The notes beneath the pieces were generated by a model. It saw only the letters and a list, made by a program, of their open reading frames with translations, did not search any database and had not been told where the DNA came from. Shown here piece by piece: positions 45,401 to 57,400 of a stretch of 64,000 nt of DNA. Within the stretch, counting starts at the first letter, position 1; every line of letters starts with the position of its first letter. Origin of the DNA: Dastarcus helophoroides (taxonomy: Eukaryota > Arthropoda > Insecta > Coleoptera > Bothrideridae); assembly GCA_028583605.1 (NCBI GenBank), contig CM053337.1, positions 18,144,694 through 18,208,693 of the forward strand. The letters are read 5' to 3'. A program made the position numbers and the translations under genes.

Positions 45401-48400
45401 GGTTTCTTTCGCTCCTGTTTCTTCTTGTGTTTCTCGTACTTTGGTTTCTTCCGCTTTCGTTTCTTCTTTCATTTCTTCTGCCTTTGTTACTTCTATTGTT
45501 GCTCCTGCTTTGGTCTCTTTCGCTCCTGTTTCTTCTTTTGTTTTTCCTACTTTGGTTTCTTCCGCTTCCGTTTCTTCTTTCATTTCTTCTGCTTTTGTTA
45601 CTTCTATTTCTTGTGCTTTGGTTACTTCAGCTCCTGTTTCTTCTTTTGCTTCTTGTGCTTTGGTTTCTTCGGGTTCCGTTTCTTGTTTTGCTTCTTCTGC
45701 AACAGTTTTCTCTGTTTCCCCCTTTAGTTTCTCTTCTTCTGTTCCTTCTATTTCTTCCTCTGGTGCCTTTTCTTCTTTAGGTCTTCCTTCAATTTTTTCC
45801 TCTGGTACCATTTCTTTTGCTGTTTCATTTGGTCCTGTTTCTTCAATCTCTTTCACTGGTCCCATTTCTTCTGTTTTTCCTTTTGATTTGACTTCTTCTG
45901 TTATTCCCTTTAGCAGCTCTTCTTCTGTAACTTCTTTTGGTATTCCTTCTGTAACCTTTCCTGTTTTCTCTTCTTCCGCTTCTCCCTTTGATCTTCCTTC
46001 TGGTTTCAAAGTTCCTGTGGTTGCGGTTTCTTCAGCAGATGTTATTTTTGCAGATTCTGCTTCTTCTTCTTCTGTTTCCATTTCCGTTCCTACAGTGGTT
46101 TCGATTACTTTTTCGCTTGTGCTTGATATTGCTTCGAATTCTGTCGCTTCCAGCTTTGGTGTTTCTTCCTTAATTTCTGTCGCAGTGAGTCCCATTATTT
46201 CAGGTGCTTTCACTGGTAACTCGGTTTCATATTCAGCAATTAATGTCCCAATCTCTTCGTCTTCTTCTTCGCTGGTATACCTACCACCTTCAGTTATTCC
46301 AAGGCTCAATTCTTCTGTCATTTTAATCTCCTCTTTTTCGCTTTTCTGGATTTTTTTTCCTTCAGTTAAAGCTTCTATTTCATGTTTTGGAGAAATCTCT
46401 TCTAACATTTCTTCTGTATATGAAAGTGGGCCCTCTAAAACCTCTGTTATCTCCTCGAATTCCTCAAGTTCTTCACCGCTTGGTTCTAAAGAACTAGCAG
46501 ATGTGATCGCTGTCTGTATTACTTCTGCTTCTACGTCACTACTCTTGCGCTGAGTTCCCTCTTTCTCGAAATGTACAGAAATTGCCTCCTCCGTTGGTTC
46601 TTCTTTCACCTCAACTGACGGGCCTATTTCAGCTGCGCTCGTTCGCTCAATTTCTTCAGTTGTCAATGCAGAGGTCTCTATTTTTTGCACTTCTTCAGTT
46701 TCTTGCTCACGAGGCGGTGTTACCTGGTCGCAAATCGGGCAAATTGTGAATAATTCAACTTGAGGAAGATGCAACAATTCTTCCTCCTTTGCTTCCTCCC
46801 CTTCATTACTGGGGGTCAAAGTTGCGAAAAATTTTAATTCTTCTGGAACTTCGCTGCTAAAACTCGCTTCGGTGGCTGCTTCAGTTTTTATTTTCACTTG
46901 AAATTCTTCATCTTCCTCGCATAAGATGCAAATCGTTGGCGTCTCCACTTCAACTGGAAAGTGCAACATCTCTTTTTGTTCAACCTGCTCCTGTTCTATT
47001 CCTGTTGTGGGAACTTTTGGTTTATTTGTAGATTTTGGTTTTTCTGCCATAGATTTTGGTTCTTCTGTTATAGATTTTGGTTCTTCTATCATAGATTTTG
47101 GTTCTTCTGTCACAGATTTTGGTTTTTCTGTCATAGATTTTGGTTCTTCTGTCATAGATTTTAGTTCTTTTGCTTCTGTAATCAATTTAAATTCTTCCAA
47201 TTCGCTGCCTAATTTTACCTCGGTTCCCGCCTCAGTTTTAGTTTTCATCAGAATTTCTTCATCTTCTTCGCACAAAACGCAAAGCGTTGGCGTTTCCACT
47301 TCAACTGGAAAGTGCATCATTTCTTTTTGTTCGACGTGCTCCACTTGTTCTGTTCCTGGTGTGAGAAATTTCGCTTCACTTGTTAATTTTGGTTCTTCTA
47401 TGGTTGATTTTGGTTCCCTTGCTTCCGTAATCAGTTTCAATTCTTCCAATTCGCTGCCTAATTTTCCTTCTGGTACCGCTGCAGTTTTGGTCTTCACTAG
47501 AAACTCTTCATCCTTTTCGCACAAAACGCAAATCGTTGGCATTTCCAGTTCAAGTGGAAAATGCAGCATTTCTTTTTGTTCGACGTGGTCCTCCACTTGT
47601 TCTGTCCCTACTGCTACAATTTTTGTTTCATTTTTAGTTGGTTCCTCTGTGGTAGATGTCGGTTCTTCGGTGGTAGGTATTGGTTCTTCTGTGATAGGTA
47701 TTGGTTCTTCTGTGGTAGATTTAAGTTCTTCTATAGTAACTGTTGGTTCCACTACTATAGACTTTGGTTCTGTAATCAGTTTTAGTTCTTCCAATTCTTT
47801 GTCTGACTTTATTTCAGTTACGGCTTCGGTCTTGGTTTTCACTAGGAACTCTTCCTCTTTTTCGCATAGAACGCAAACCGTTGGGGTTGCTAGTTCAAGA
47901 GGAAAGTGCAGCATTTCTTTTTGCTCTACGTGCTCCTCTACTTGTTCTGTTACTGCTGCCGCAAATGTTGGTTCGCGTGCCGTGGCTTTTGCTTCTCCTG
48001 TAGAAGACTTTGGTTCTTCTACTGCTGGTTCTCTCATTGCAGTTTCTTCTGTTGCTGGTTCTCTCGTTGCAGGTTCTTCTACTGCTGGTTCTCTCATTGC
48101 AGTTTCTTCTGTTGCTGGTTCTCTCGTTGTAGGTTCTTCTACTGCTGATTCTCTCATTGCAGCTTCTTCTGTTGCTGGTTCTCTCGTTGCAGGTTCTTCT
48201 ACTCCTGGTTCTCTCATTGCAGTTTCTTCTGTTGCTGGTTCTCTCGTTGCAAGTTCTTCTGCTGCTGGTCCTCCCATTGCAGGTTCTTCAGCTGCTGGTT
48301 CTTCTGTTGGTGCTTTTCCTGCAGACTTTGCTTCTGTGATCAATTTTGGTTCTCCGTATTTGGCTTCGATTTCCGCTTCGGTTTTGGTTTTCATTGGAAA

Positions 48401-51400
48401 TTCTTCCTCTTTTTCGCACAAAACGCAAATCGTTGAGGTTTCCAGTTCAAGCGGAAAGTGTAGCATTTCTTTTTGCTCAACTTGCTTGACCACTTCTTTT
48501 GTACTTGTAAACATTCTTTCTTCTTCAGCGATTTTCGGTGGTTCTGTCGAGCTGGTCTGTTGGAAGGATGCCTTAGCTGTTTCCTCGCTAATTTCTTTAA
48601 TAGCTTGCCACTCCTCATAATTAATTTCTGTTAAAGTTTTCAGAAAATCCTGAAAAATAACACTGGATTTTGTGGCCTCTGTTGCTACTTCTAATTTACC
48701 GAGTTCGATTTCTTTTGCCATTTCTGGTTCAATTTCGGCGTATTCGTTTTCTTCATATATTTTTGTTTCGTTTTCGGCCTTGGTTCTGTTAGCTTCTACG
48801 TCTTCTACCTCCTCATTGATAACTTCAACGTATTCGTCAGTGAATTTTAAAGAGGTTGCTTCTCCGGGTAAGTACAGCTTCGTTCCTGGTGTATGCATTT
48901 CTTCTTCCTTTGTGGACGATGTTCCACTTATTTCAGATGCTGCTTCTTCAGAAGTTTGATTTAGATCTACCTCACCAACATATTCATATTCTTGTCCTTC
49001 TTTAGTCGTCAATCCTTTAAGCTGTTGTACGCTCGTTACTTTCGTTTCTGCTTTACTCTTTGCGAATTCTTCTGCGTATTCGTCCGCGTATTCTTCCAAC
49101 TGATATTCGGTTTCTTCTTTTTTGGACATCTCAGTTTGCAATTTGGGTATTCCTGTTTCTTCGGTGGAAAACTCTTCCTGTATTTTGCTCAAAGGTTCTT
49201 CCTCACTTTTAACTAAAGCTATCTGCTCGAGGGTTCCCTTACTGACTTCTGAAATTGCGGTTTTTGCGCTGGCGATTTTAGTTGCTTCTATTTCTATATC
49301 CGTTGCGTGCACAGTTCCTACTATTTCATTCACCAAAGCGGGATCCGCTACCTCCTCTTCATCGTATTCTTCAACCTCAAATTTAGACGACTCAGTTCCG
49401 GCTTTAGTAACGGTTGCTTCAACTTTCTGTAAGCTTGGAGCTTCAGTTGATGTTTCTTCGCCAACATATTCGTATTCATCATCGAGTTTTTTTAAAGATA
49501 TCGACATTTCTTCAGCTTTAGGGAAAGCTTCAGTAGATGATGACGCTCCAATAGATGGTGACGCTCCAGTAGATGGTGACGCTCCAGTAGATGGTGACAC
49601 TTCAACTTTTGCAGTTGCCCCAATTTGTTTTTCTTCTGTTGTGCTGTGTTTTGTAACCTCTAAAATCGATTCTTTTGTTGTTTCAGTAACTTTGTGTGAT
49701 TTGGCTTCTTCTGCATTCGTGCTCTCTATTTCGCTAAAGTATTGAAGCTCCAGTTCTTCCCCAGTTTTAGTTTCTGAAGGCATATACTTTGTAGGTTCTT
49801 CTGTAAGTGTTGCTAATTCTTCTTTCTCTTCTTCTCTTTCCTCTTCTACTTCTTCCTCTTCTTCTCTTTCCTCTGTTACTTTTTTCTCTTCTTCCCTTTC
49901 CTCTTCTACTTTTTTCTCTTCTTCTCTTTCCTCTTCTACTTTTTTCTCTTTTTCTCTTTCCTCTTCTACTTTTTTCTCTTTTTCTCTTTCCTCTTCTACT
50001 TTTTTCTCTTCTTCTCTTTCCTCTTCTACTTCTTTCTCTTCTCTTTCTTCTTCTTCCTCTTCTTTTTCTTTTTCTTCTACTCGTTCCACTGGGAATTTGC
50101 CTTTTTCGTGAGCAATCTCCTCCTTCATCACTTCTGTCAGTTTGGAGATAGTTGTTGCCAGCTTGGTGCCTTCTGTGCTTGGTGCTATACTCATCTGTGA
50201 TTCTTCAGTTTTTGGTAACGTACTCTTGTACATTTCTGTTTTAAATGATCCTTCGCTTGCTTCTTTCCCGAGCACTCTAGAAGTCTCTTTCGTTTCGCCT
50301 TTGAGCTCTTCAGACTTGGAAGTAGCTTCTTCTATTTCGTTTTCGTACATTTCCTCTTCTTCCGTTTCTCCCTCAAATATTGTTGAGCTTTCCTCTGCTT
50401 CCTCCTTGTATACTTCAATTTTAGAAGTTCCTTTCATTTTTTCCTCTAGTGTTTTAGTTGTAAAGGAAGCTTCTGCTTCGCGTGGTTTAGTTGCCTCTTC
50501 CTCTTCTTTGTAAGATGTTTCTTCTATTTCTTCATCGGGCATTTTGGTAGCTTTTTCTGTTTGTCTCTGGACTGCTACGCTTCTGTAAGATGCTTCTTCG
50601 GTTTTTACTTCATCACAAATTTCGCATATAGTTGAAGTAACTTCAGTTTTGGGGAAGTCAAGCAGGATCGCCCCTTCTTCAAGATTCTCCAAGGTAGCTA
50701 CCTTTTTCGTGCTTAAGATCTCAGGTTTCGTTATTTTTCTCACGCCTTTGGAAGTGGATTCTGCTAAAGTAAAATCAGCAACACGCCGAGTTGTAGACCC
50801 TTCTACTTCCTGCTGTGGTTCCTTCAAGAGATTCGTTAATCTTTCTTCTTTGGGTGTAACGCCCGGACTGATCTCTTCACCTTTCGTTTTGGTTTCTTCC
50901 TCGCAAAGTTCACAAATCGTGGAGGTCTTCTCTACCTTTGAAAAATGCAATAACGGCCCCTGTTGCTCCTCCTGCGTTGGTACTTCTGATGAGTAGATAA
51001 TGGCTTCCTTTGGACTTGTATAGTATTCCTCTGCTTTCTCCTTGTATGCTTCAGTTTTAGAAGTTTCTTTTATTTTTTCCTCTAACGTTTTAGTTGCAGA
51101 GGGAGCTTCTCCTTCGCGTGGTTTACTTGCCTCTTCCTCCTCTTTGTAAGCTTCTTCTTCTATTTCTTCGTCGGGCATTTTGGAAGCTTCTTCTGTTTGT
51201 CTCTGGATTGCTTCGGTTTCGTATGAAGCTTCTTCGGTTTTTACCTCTTCCTCCTCTTTGTAAGCTTCTTCTTCTATTTCTTCGTCGGGCATTTTGGAAG
51301 CTTCTTCTGTTTGTCTTTGGACTGCCTCGGTTTCGTATGAAGCTTCTTCGGTTTTTACCTCAAATATCTTGGATGTGGGGGATTCTTCCGCTTTTTCTGT

Positions 51401-54400
51401 TTCTTTCTTGACCAATTCGGTTCTATAAGACACTTCTTCTATTTCTATCTCAGGGGTCTTAGGCGTGAAGGTTTCTTTTACCATTGTGTGTACTTCAACC
51501 TCTTTTATTTTTTCTGCAAAAGCTGTGGTTGTAGAGGAAGCTTCTTTTATTTTTTCTTCGTGTGGTTTAGCTCTCGCATAAGTTCCTTCTGTCAATTCTT
51601 TGTGAGCTTCACTTCTAGAGGAAGCTTCTTCTATTTTTTCCTCGAATGCATTTGTTCTGGAAAAAGCTTCTTCTGTTTCTTTTTGGATATTTTCTGTTCT
51701 ATAAGACACTTCTTCTGTTTCTCTATCAACTACCATGGACTTGGAGGTTGCTTCTGTTTCTTCTTTGTTCACTTCGACCGAAGAGGAAGTTTCTTTTGCT
51801 TTTTCTTCGAATGTTCCAGTTGTAAAAGAAAATTCTTTTGTTTTTCTTTCGCGAAGTGTGGTTTCTGAAGAAATTTCTTCTGTCTCCACCTTGTGAGCTT
51901 CACTTCTGCGAAAAGTTTCTTCTGTTTCTCTCTCGAACGCTTTGGTTCTGGAAGAAGCTACTTCTGTTTCTTTCTGGACTTCTTCTGTTTCTTTCTGAAC
52001 CTCTTCTGTTTCTTTCTGGACCTCTTCTGTTTCTTTCCGGACCTCTTCTGTTTTTTTCTGGACCTCATCCGTTCTGTAAAATGCTTTTTCTGTTTCTCTC
52101 TCAATTGTTTTCAATCTGGAGATTGCTTCTGTTTCTTCCTTTGTATACTTCGATCGTAGAAAAAGTTTCTTCTTTTTCTTCAAACGTTTTAGTTGTTGAA
52201 GAAGCTTTTTTTATTCCTCCCTCTTCTTTGCGCACTTCAGTTCTGGAGAAAGTTTCTTCTGTTGCTCCAAACACGTTGGCTTCTCAAAGATGCTTCTTCT
52301 GCTTCTTCCTTGAATGTCTTGGTCATGGAAGAAGCTTTTTCTGTCTCTTTCTTGTACGCTTTAATTTCAGATGAAGCTTTTTCGGTTTTCTCTTCAAATT
52401 CAGTTGTGGGAAAAGCTTTAGTTTCTACCTCGTATATTTCGTGCGTCGATGGAGCTTCTTCCTTATTCGCTTCAGTTTTGGGAGAAGCTTCTTTTCCTTC
52501 TTCCTCGAACACTTCGATTCTCGAAGAAACCTCTTCTGTTTCTCCCTCGAATGTCCTGCTTCTGGAAGAAGCTTCTTCTGTCTCTTCCTTGTAAACTTTG
52601 ATCTCAGAGGAAACTTCTGTTGTTTCTGCTTCAAACACTTCTGCTCCAGAGGAAATTTCCTCGTATATTTTGGCCGTCGAGAAAGCTCGAGGAAGAGTCT
52701 CAGTTCCAGGGGAAGTTTTTTTTGTTTCTCCCTCTAATACTTCGGTTTTAGAAGCTTTTTTCGTTTCTTCTTCGAATGTTTTGTTCTTCGAGGTAACTTC
52801 TTCTGTCTGTTCCTTGTAAATTTTGATTTTCGATGAGGCTTCTTCTGTTTTTGCCTCGACCACTTCGGTTTTTGCCTCGACCACTTCTGTTTTTGCCTCG
52901 ACCACTTCTGTTTTTGCCTCGACCACTTCTGTTTTTGCCTCGACCACTTCTGTTTTTGCCTCGACCGCTTCTGTTTTTGCCTCGACCACTTCTGTTTTTG
53001 TCCCAACCACTTCTGTTTTTGGGGAAGTTCCTTTCGTTTCTTTCTCAATCAATTTTGTACTCGAGGAAGCTTCTTCTGTTTTTCCTTCGAACGTTTCGGT
53101 TATAAAGGAAGCTCCTACTTCTTCCTCTTTTATTTTGGTTTTCGGGAAAGTTTCCCAGGTTTCTTCTTTGCTCATTTCGCCACTGGAGGAAACTTCTTCT
53201 GTTTTTTCCTTGACCATTTTAGATTTAGTGGTAGCTGTTTCCGTTTCTTTCTCAAGTTTAGTACTTGGAACTTCTTTTGCTTTTCCACCAAACGTTTCGG
53301 TTATAGATAAAGCTCCTTTGGTTCCTTCCTCCTTCATTTTAGATGTCGGTAAAGCTTCTTTGGTTTCTTCTTTGATTACTTCTCTAGTGGAGGAAACTTC
53401 TGTTTTTTTCTCGACTACTTCAGTTTTGGTGGAAGCTTTTTTTATTTCTTCCTCAAGCTTGGTACTCGAGGAGGCTTTTCCTTCAAACGTTTCAGTTATA
53501 GAGGAAGCTTCTTCTGTTTCTTTCTCCTTCATTTTAGCTTTCGGGGATGCTTCCTTGGTTTCTTCTTTGATAACTTCACTTCCGGAGGAAGATTCTTCTG
53601 TTTTTTGCTTGACCACTTCAAGTTTAGTGGCAGCTTTTTTCGTTTCTTCTTCAGGCAGTTTGGTACCTGGGAAAACTTCTTTTGCTTCAAACATTTCGGT
53701 TATAGAGGAAGCTTCTGTTGTTTCTTCCTCTGCTACTTTGGATCTTGGGAAAGCTTCTTTGGTTTCTTCCTTGCCCACTTCGCTTCTGGAGGAAGCTTCT
53801 TCTGTTTTTTTCTCAACCATTTCAGTTATTGTGGAAGCTTTTTTCGTTTCTGTCTCACGCAGTTTGGTACTCGATGCAGCTTCTTTTGTTTTTACCTCGA
53901 ACGTCTCGGTTACAGATAAAGCTTTTTCTATTTCTTCCTCCTCCAATTGGGGTTTCGGAATAATTTCTTTGGTTTCTGCTTCGCTTGCTTCGCTTCTGGA
54001 CGAAGCTTCTTCTGTTTTTTCCTTGACCACTTCAGTTGTGGTGGAAGCTTTTTCAGTTTCTTTTTTACGCAGTTCTGTACTCGAGGAAACTTTTGTTTTT
54101 GCTTCGAACGTTTCGATTACAGAGGAAGCTCTCTCTGCTTCTTCCTTCTCCAATGTAGGTTTCGGGGAAGTTACTTTGGTTTCTTCTTTGCTCACTTCGC
54201 TTCTGGATGTAGCTTCTTCTGTTTTTTCTTCCAATACTTTGATTCTGGAAGAAGTTTCTTCTGTTTTTCCTTCCAACAATGCGATTCGGGAAGAAGCTTC
54301 TGGTGTTGCTTCGACGAGTTCAGTTTTCGAAGCAGTTGTTCTACCTTTGTGCATATCGATTGGGAGAGAAATTCCTTTTTCAACGTATTTACCTTCTGCG

Positions 54401-57400
54401 GTTGCTTTTGCTTCAGGTTTGGTTCCAAATGGAACTGTTTCAATCTGTACAGTGGATGATTTTTTTCCCACAACCTGCGTTGTGTATTTCTCGCTTTCTT
54501 CTTTTTCAACGCTTTCCATTACCGCTCGCTACTTCTGAAGAAGCTTTCTCTATACTCCAGGATGTTTCTTCTGAGAAAATTTCGTCCCTTGCTGTCACAT
54601 TTGTAATGCCTTCGTTCAATATCCCCAGCTCCTCAAGAATTACCGCTAACGTTTCCATTTGGTCGACTTCACTTTTGGTTATCATGGTGAACTTCTCTGT
54701 TTCTAGTCCAGAATCAGCTTCCGCTTGTTCTTCTCCAGATATTTCGCTCACCTTCATTTGTTCAGTTTCTTTGATTGAGAAACCTTTCGTTTCTAAGGCT
54801 CCATGACTAACTTCCGAAAGCGTGAGACTTTTCGATGTTCCCTTTCCAGGTTTTTCTACTTCTGTACTAATTTCTCCCACGGAGCTCAATATGCTTCCCT
54901 CTTTTTCTTCTAAGTAAGATGATTCCTTTGCTATCATTTCTGTCGACACTTCTGAAAGTTTGGACGTTTTCAGCTTTGGTTCTAGTTGCGTCTCTTTTGG
55001 TGTTTCTAGTGTCTTAGATTCCGGTGTTCCTAGTGTTTTAGATTCTGGTGTTCCTAATGTTTTAGATTCTGGTGTTCCTAATGTTTTAGATTCTGGTGTT
55101 CCCAATGTTTTAGATTCTGGTGTTCCTAATGTTTTAGATTCTGGTGTTCCTAATGTTTTAGATTCTGGTGTTCCTAATGTTTTAGATTCTGGTGTTCCTA
55201 ATGTTTTAGATTCTGGTGTTCCTAATGTTTTAGATTCTGGTGTTCCTAATGTTTTAGATTCTGGTGTTCCTAATGTTTTAGATTCTGGTGTTCCTAATGT
55301 TTTAGATTCTGGTGTTCCTAATGTTTTAGATTCTGGTGTTCCCAATGTTTTAGATTGTAGTGTTCCTAGTGTTTTAGATTCTGGTTCTTCGTTTTCAGTT
55401 TTAGATTCTGTTGGTGTCGCCTTTTCAGTTTTAGACTTTGAAGCCTCTCTTGTTGATTCAACGTTGGATGGTACTTTTAAAAGTTTGTGCCCCTGGTGCT
55501 TTGTGACTTTCTGTAGTTAGGGATTTCGCAGCTTCCTCCTCTGTACATGTCTCACAAAGGGTTGAAGTTGCTTCTTTCCCTGGAAGGTGAAGTAGGAATC
55601 CTTCGGAAGCTCCCTTGGGGATTTCGGGTGTTACTGAGGAAGTTGTTGTTTTTCCTACAGCAACATAAGAACGAGTTTCTTGGGGTCTTAACGGATGAAT
55701 TACTTCCTCTTCCTTCTTTGAAGAAGCGCTTTCACTGCTCTGTTTTTCGCTTGATGTATGCGCTTTCATGTATCCATCTGATTTAGCTGCTTCTACTTCA
55801 TCACAAATTTCGCATATCGTTGAGCTCTTTTCAGTTTTGGGGAAGTCAAGCAAAATTGCCCCTTCGAGATTCTCCAAGGTTTCCGCTTTCTTCGTAAGTA
55901 AGACTCCAGGTTTCGTTAATTTGCTGGCGACCCTAGAAGTGGGTTCTACTGGAGTAGAATCAGCAACACGTTGACTTGTAAATTCTTCTACTTCCTCCTG
56001 TAGTTCCTTGAAGCGACTCGTTAATCCTTTTTCTTTGGGTGTAACGCGAGGACTGATCTCTTCACTTTCCGTTTTGGTTTCTTCCTCGCAAAGTTCACAA
56101 ATCGTGGCGGTCTCCCCTGCCTTTGAAAAATGCAATAACGGTTCTTGTTGCTCCTCTTGCGTTGGTACTTCTGATGAGTAAACAGTGGCTTCCCTTGGAT
56201 TTGTAAATTTTTCTTTGGCTTTTGGTTTATTTGGTGCGATAGCTGGTTCAGCTATTTCTTCATAAGTTTGGCGAATTGTTGAAGATTCCCCAGCCACTGG
56301 GAAATGAAGCAGACCATTGTCAGCTTCCTCTGAAAACAATGGCTTGCTTGTGGTGGGTTTTCCTTCTGTGGGTGTTTGAGTAACGCTTTGAGCAGTCATC
56401 GTGTCAGCTGCTTCCGTTTGGTCGCATTGAATGCAAACAGTGGTGGGCTCTTTCGCAGGCAAATGCATTAGACCATCATCAGCACTTTCTTCCTCTTCTG
56501 TGGTCGATGGCCACGTTGTTGGTAAAGCAGCAACATTCTGGGTTCCTGTCGCTTGAAGGCGATATATTTGCCATCTTTACCACATAATGCACATACTGTG
56601 GAAGTTTCTGGTTTGAGTTGGAAATGAAACAGTTCATCTTGTGCAGCTTCTTCCGAAGCTGAAGCCAAGGGCCCAAAAGTTTCCTCTTTCTTTTGCATTA
56701 TTGACTCAAATGTGGGGACTTCCAATTTAATCGTTACAGGTTGTGAAGGTAGTGGTGGCGCTGAAGATACCCTTGATGGCTTTGAAGATACCCTTGATGG
56801 CTCTAAAGATGCTCTTGAAGGTTCTGTAGTTGCTAGAAGCCTCCCTAGTTCTTCAATTTTTGCTTCTTCGGTTTTCTGACCCCTAATACCTTTGTTCTCT
56901 TCGATCTCTTCAATCTCTTCGGTCTCTTCAATCTCTTTGGTCTGTTCAGTCTCTTTGGTCTGTTCAGTCTCTTCGGTCTGTTCAGTCTCTTCGGTTTCTT
57001 TAGTCTTTTTGGCCTCTTCAGTCTCTTCGGTTTCTTCGGTCTTTTCGGTCTCTTCAGTCTCTTCGGTCACTTTGGTCTCCTCGGTCATTCTAAGTAAATC
57101 TTTCACAGTTAAAAGTTCATTATTGAGCTTAAATTTTATAGCCTCTATGGCATCTTTTATTGCTTCTTCTGGTAGTGTAAAGGAGGAGACCGTTTCTTCT
57201 TCCGTTGTCAATTCGTCAGTTGATGATGCGACTTCCGTGGCTCTTTGTTCTTTCTCAGCTAGATTCTCTGATTCAATTTCTCTTTGTTTCTCTTCAAGTA
57301 TTTCCTTCAGTTTTGCTCTCTCTTCCGCTTTATCCTCAATTGTCTTCTTTAGTTCAATTTCTCTTTGTTTTTCCTCAAGTTTTTCCTTCAGTTTTGCTCT

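Larger units (their letters stand above)
40148..56640 (-). repeat. 22 dispersed LHxP...STICxxC modules in the giant exon
   Basis: Module consensus: [LM][LM]H[FL]P, 3-5 residues, [ST]-[STP]-T-[IVL]-C-x-x-C-[ED], followed by acidic residues. Approximate + strand positions: 40148, 40450, 40900, 41358, 42390, 42856, 43262, 43556, 46730, 46925, 47275, 47515, 47865, 48415, 50620, 50903, 55543, 55800, 56090, 56268, 56420, 56575. Only the copy at 56268 has lost both Cys. While flanking repeats change freely, this core stays, which suggests selection. The two Cys could form a disulfide or bind a metal; neither can be decided from sequence. Confidence 0.85.

Noticed and set aside
44088..46553. 821-residue Ser/Phe/Val-rich open frame on the + strand
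   Set aside because: It is the antisense of the Glu/Lys/Thr-rich giant exon; GAA/ACT-type codons read backward give TTC/AGT. It has no domains and runs inside a confident exon. The same applies to other long + strand frames in 39-63 kb.
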